Shown in pieces: positions 61,073 through 64,000 of a DNA stretch of 64,000 nucleotides. The notes under the pieces are model-generated. The model was not told where the DNA came from and ran no database searches. It worked only from the letters and a program-made list of their open reading frames with translations. Source of the stretch: JABCZS01 sp041660525 (GTDB taxonomy: Bacteria; Pseudomonadota; Gammaproteobacteria; JABCZS01); the NCBI GenBank assembly GCA_041660525.1, contig JBAZWD010000006.1, positions 62,001-126,000 on the forward strand. The letters run 5' to 3'. Position 1 is the first letter of the stretch, and each line of letters opens with the position of its first letter. A program made the position numbers and the translations under genes.

Positions 61073-62053
61073 ATGACGATAAAAAAATGGTGTTTAGTAG
61101 TTTTATGTTTCATCATGAGCCCGGCTTATGCCGATATTAGCGAGCGCAAAGATGTTCAAGCTTTTATTCAAGACATGGTCAAAGAACATGGCTTCTCAGA
61201 AGCAGAATTAAACGCGGCATTTAAAAAAGTCACCATCAATCAAGGTATTATTGATGCGATGGATCGCCCTGCTGAAAAAACAAAACCCTGGTATGAATAT
61301 GAGGCCATGTTTGTCACTAACGCTTCCGTGATTGCGGGTGTTAAATTCTGGAAAGAAAATGAAGCTGCTTTAGCAAAAGCAGAAAAAGAATACGGTGTAC
61401 CGCCTGAAATTATTCTTGCCATTTTGGGCGTAGAAACGCGCTTTGGCCAAAATACCGGTGGATATTCTGTATTAACGGCGCTGTCAACATTATCATTTGA
61501 ATACCCCAGACGCAGCCCATTTTTCACCAGTGAATTAAAACAATTCTTTCTATTAACACGTGAAGAAGGTGTTGATCCAACAAGCTTAATGGGTTCTTAT
61601 GCCGGCGCTATGGGTACCCCACAATTTATGCCTAGCAGTTACCGTAGTTATGCGATTGATTTTTCCGGTAATGGCAAACGTGATATTTGGCACAATAATA
61701 CCGATGTTATTGGTAGCGTCGCTAATTATTTCAAAGCCCGTGGCTGGAAACGTGGTGAACCTGTAGCTTTTCAAGCTAATACGACTGGCAATGCTTATAA
61801 AGACATCGCTGTAAATCAAATTGATCCTTTTATTTCCATCGCTGCGCTTAAAGATAAAGGCGTAACACCGCGTGAAAAAATTAACCTTGATCCTAACCAA
61901 CTTGCTACATTAATTGAATTAAAAGCTAAAGATGGCAATGAATATTGGATAGGCTTAAATAATTTTGAAACCATCATGCGCTATAATCCAAGAGTCATGT
62001 ATGCAATGGCCGTTTTTGAATTAAGTCAAAAAATTAAAGAATTACATGGATAA
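61073..62053 (+). CDS. mltB: Lytic murein transglycosylase B
   Basis: From ATG at 61073 (MTIKKWCLVVLCFIMSPAYA, a signal peptide) the product is 326 residues. An ATG at 61058 overlaps rodA; GAAGGGAG between them is a good ribosome binding site for 61073. The catalytic glutamate is in LAILGVETRFGQNTGGY, and AGAMGTPQFMPSSYRSYA is the second family signature. There is no lipobox, so it is periplasmic rather than a lipoprotein. It cuts glycan strands leaving anhydro ends. Confidence 0.94.
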   Translation: MTIKKWCLVVLCFIMSPAYADISERKDVQAFIQDMVKEHGFSEAELNAAFKKVTINQGIIDAMDRPAEKTKPWYEYEAMFVTNASVIAGVKFWKENEAALAKAEKEYGVPPEIILAILGVETRFGQNTGGYSVLTALSTLSFEYPRRSPFFTSELKQFFLLTREEGVDPTSLMGSYAGAMGTPQFMPSSYRSYAIDFSGNGKRDIWHNNTDVIGSVANYFKARGWKRGEPVAFQANTTGNAYKDIAVNQIDPFISIAALKDKGVTPREKINLDPNQLATLIELKAKDGNEYWIGLNNFETIMRYNPRVMYAMAVFELSQKIKELHG

Positions 62054-62879
62054 TAAATTGCGCCTAATCATTATTTTTACATTGTCAACATTGCTTATTG
62101 GCTGCGGTAGTGTCACAAAAACAAATAGTCGCTATGCGCAAGAACATGATAGCGCACCGGGTGAACCTAAAGACGTCAAAGATGTTCCTGATGCTGTTCC
62201 CAAGCATGAACCTAAAAGCAAATATGGCAATATGGATTCTTATGAAGTCTTTGGTAAACGTTATTACACCAAAGATTCCAGCAGCGGTTACGTTGCTCAA
62301 GGCAAAGCATCTTGGTATGGCACGAAATTTCATGGCGCTCGTACATCCAGCGGTGAAACATATGATATGTATGAAATGACTGCTGCGCATACTACTTTGC
62401 CACTACCGACTTATGCACGTGTGACCAATACCGCCAATGGCAAAAGTGTTATTGTAAAAATCAATGATCGCGGTCCTTTTCACAGTGACAGAATTATCGA
62501 TTTATCTTATGCAGCCGCAGCCAGAATTGGTATTTTAAATCAAGGCGTCGGTCATGTGAAAGTGGAAGCCATTGATCCCAACACGCATAAATCTGCACCC
62601 ATACCGACGATTATGTCCGCAGAAAATAAAAAAGCACCCGCTCCTGCTAGCGATCAATATTATTTACAAGTTGCTGCTTTTGGCGATAAAACCTATGCTG
62701 AAAAAATGATGAGGGATCTTGAAAACATTATTGATGAGCCCATGCAAATCAGTCAAAAGAATTCATCTGATTTTTACCGCGTACAAGTTGGACCTTTTAA
62801 AGATGAAACCAGCGCGAAAGCTTATGAATCACAACTTGCCAGTTTAATTGCGCAAAAGCCTGTTCTCGTAACCCGTTAA
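62046..62879 (+). CDS. rlpA: Septal ring lytic transglycosylase RlpA
   Basis: The 277-residue lipoprotein has the signal LIIIFTLSTLLIGCGS (lipobox LIGC), a double-psi barrel GKASWYGTKFHGARTSSGE with AAHTTLPLPTYARVTN and VKINDRGPFHSDRIIDLS, and a C-terminal SPOR domain (YYLQVAAFGDKTYAEKM) that binds denuded glycan at the septum. It overlaps mltB by 8 bases. Confidence 0.95.
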   Translation: MDNKLRLIIIFTLSTLLIGCGSVTKTNSRYAQEHDSAPGEPKDVKDVPDAVPKHEPKSKYGNMDSYEVFGKRYYTKDSSSGYVAQGKASWYGTKFHGARTSSGETYDMYEMTAAHTTLPLPTYARVTNTANGKSVIVKINDRGPFHSDRIIDLSYAAAARIGILNQGVGHVKVEAIDPNTHKSAPIPTIMSAENKKAPAPASDQYYLQVAAFGDKTYAEKMMRDLENIIDEPMQISQKNSSDFYRVQVGPFKDETSAKAYESQLASLIAQKPVLVTR

Positions 62880-62899
62880 TTTAAACAAGGAGTGTTGAA

Positions 62900-63025
62900 A
62901 TGAAATATCCATTACTAATCGCTGTATTAACTCTTTTAGTATCTGCTTGCAACACCATGCACGGCGTAGGCGCTGATGTTTCTGAAGGTGGCGAAGCGAT
63001 ACAAAATGCTGCAGATACGGAATAA
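62900..63025 (+). CDS. Entericidin A/B-like small lipoprotein
   Basis: This 41-residue ORF starts 8 bases after AAGGAG. It has a lipoprotein signal ending LVSACNTM (cysteine at residue 17) and then a mature part HGVGADVSEGGEAIQNAADT, the typical entericidin composition with GxGxD and GGEAI. Entericidins are tiny envelope lipoproteins of the EcnA/EcnB antidote-toxin type. Only one copy is present, so no pair is formed here. It follows rlpA by 20 bases. Confidence 0.85.
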   Translation: MKYPLLIAVLTLLVSACNTMHGVGADVSEGGEAIQNAADTE

Positions 63026-63062
63026 AATTTTTTAATACAATCTGAACCCAGGGATGGATAAA

Positions 63063-63824
63063 ATGAACCGATATCAATACGCGCTCACTTCAGGTCTAAT
63101 GTTAATAGCCAGCACTACTGCATGGGCTGACTATGACGTTGATCCTTATGTTGAGCTCTTATTAATGGCGGGTGTCACCACGACAGATTCTGAAAATGCT
63201 ACCTTAGAGACATTTAGTTTTCAAGAATTAGAACAAACCAATCAAAGCGATTGGAATTTTTTCACCGGTCAAGTCGGTGTTAGCTATGTTTATCCTTTAG
63301 CTGATTTCTCAACCGGCGTCGTGGACTGGTTTCCAAGCATTATGCCGCAAATCAATGTTTATTTTATCGATAGCGGCGAAATTGTCGGTAATATGTATGA
63401 ACAACCCACAAATGTGAATAATTTAGATTATACGATGGATTACGATAATATCCGCGCCATGTTTGATTTAGGCATCACAGTTTTAGCCATTGATAGGTTT
63501 TCAATCTATGCACTTGCGGGTGTGGGTATGTCATGGAATAGCATTGATTTTAAAGCTAATCCCACACCAGAAGGCATGGATAATGACGTCGATCCCTTTG
63601 AATTATACGGCCAACACAGCAGCAGTATGGCTTATGAATTTGGCGGCGGCGTTTCTTATGCACTATTAGATTCTGTTGCTATTTCTGTAGAATATTTATA
63701 TGCCGGCATTTTGGATGTCAAAATAGATCAAGACAATAATGATTATACAGCCGACGTAGCCAGCACAGAATTTGATATTAATACGCAAACAATCTTAGCG
63801 GGCTTGCGACTTAAATTCCCATAA
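63063..63824 (+). CDS. Outer-membrane beta-barrel protein
   Basis: ATG at 63063 (MNRYQYALTSGLMLIASTTA) has AGGGA upstream and gives 253 residues; an ATG at 63054 is too close to that site. A signal peptide ends at AWA. The mature part has alternating strands with aromatic edges (WNFFTGQVGVSYVYPLAD, ISVEYLYAGILDVKID) and ends TILAGLRLKFP with the C-terminal phenylalanine expected for barrel assembly (one residue before the end reads F-P). It looks like an OmpW/OmpA-type eight-strand barrel; no exact family. Confidence 0.75.
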   Translation: MNRYQYALTSGLMLIASTTAWADYDVDPYVELLLMAGVTTTDSENATLETFSFQELEQTNQSDWNFFTGQVGVSYVYPLADFSTGVVDWFPSIMPQINVYFIDSGEIVGNMYEQPTNVNNLDYTMDYDNIRAMFDLGITVLAIDRFSIYALAGVGMSWNSIDFKANPTPEGMDNDVDPFELYGQHSSSMAYEFGGGVSYALLDSVAISVEYLYAGILDVKIDQDNNDYTADVASTEFDINTQTILAGLRLKFP

Positions 63825-63844
63825 ATTTGTGAGTAGGAAGTTCC

Positions 63845-64000
63845 ATGGGGTTAACAATATTAAATGCCTATAAAGGCTCAAGAGCATTTGCAAGTTTTAT
63901 CAAATCTTCCTTTTCACTTCATTATCATGAATTTAAAATAATCCGTAGAGTAACAGAACTGCATAAAGCTGGCAAAAATGAAGTTTCAGAAGCCATACAT
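63845..64000 (+). CDS. Start of an ORF cut by the window edge
   Basis: ATG at 63845 follows AGGAAG by about 6 bases and reads MGLTILNAYKGSRAFASFIK through 52 codons to the end of the window. There is no stop, no signal peptide and no family I recognise. Confidence 0.5.
   Translation, partial: MGLTILNAYKGSRAFASFIKSSFSLHYHEFKIIRRVTELHKAGKNEVSEAIH

Overview
The window is A+T-rich chromosomal DNA from a gammaproteobacterium. The gene set (UbiG, LpxL, RlmH-PBP2-RodA-MltB-RlpA, Mrp-Dcd, an RnfB-like ferredoxin joined to Nth, type IV minor pilins) is Gram-negative and gammaproteobacterial. The A+T richness and the large ankyrin, Fic, pseudokinase-like and repeat-bearing proteins look most like a host-associated member of the Legionellales (Legionella/Coxiella/Berkiella-like). 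The family placement is inference; no rRNA or other phylogenetic marker was tested. I found no rRNA, tRNA, CRISPR array or complete insertion sequence.

Region 1 (1-14.95 kb) is an accessory block after the 5' end of gyrA. It holds an AAA ATPase/DUF4143-type gene with three direct repeats over its start. Next is a 3025-residue protein that joins ankyrin repeats, a dynamin/AIG1-like GTPase, more than 1300 residues of helical region and a SecA-like helicase motor. It is followed by a decayed GIY-YIG gene, a small P-loop kinase-like protein, a frameshifted and internally deleted Fic gene, a HAD-like protein, an intact GIY-YIG gene, and a Phd/YefM-RelE/ParE toxin-antitoxin pair with a visible promoter and operator.

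Region 2 (14.96-25.85 kb) is mostly housekeeping: ubiG, a 1505-residue biotin carboxylase-transferase with permuted domain order, an lpxL-type acyltransferase with a PH-domain membrane protein, an alpha/beta hydrolase, yciK and dapB, a TetR regulator and a secreted polysaccharide deacetylase.

Region 3 (25.84-34.3 kb) is one leftward run: pilV-pilW-pilX minor pilins, an LplT-PlsC-acyl-ACP-synthetase fusion whose last module is degenerate and cut short, and a 1292-residue envelope protein. Region 4 (34.4-37.9 kb) is a small pocket of lineage-specific genes: a protein with a tandem duplication, a weakly ankyrin-like protein, a pilin remnant, and a secreted GLUG-repeat protein behind a clear sigma70-type promoter.

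Region 5 (37.9-47.2 kb) is core again: a small secreted protein, dcd and mrp leftward; metG, ferredoxin (carrying an in-frame palindromic element), nth, a Spy/LTXXQ-like periplasmic protein, yeiH, proB, proA and a lipoprotein rightward. Region 6 (47.2-51.8 kb) is a second accessory pocket: another ATPase-nuclease, then two orphan genes behind a near-consensus Fur box and a hairpin that includes the ribosome binding site.

Region 7 (51.8-64 kb) holds an L,D-transpeptidase, a glutaryl-CoA dehydrogenase-like enzyme, ferredoxin-NADP reductase, pyrC, an AmpG-like permease, and the rod-shape/peptidoglycan operon rsfS-rlmH-mrdA-mrdB-mltB-rlpA. It ends with an entericidin-like lipoprotein, a beta-barrel protein and a cut-off ORF. 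L,D-transpeptidase, AmpG, PBP2, RodA, MltB and RlpA together cover peptidoglycan synthesis, cross-linking, turnover and recycling.
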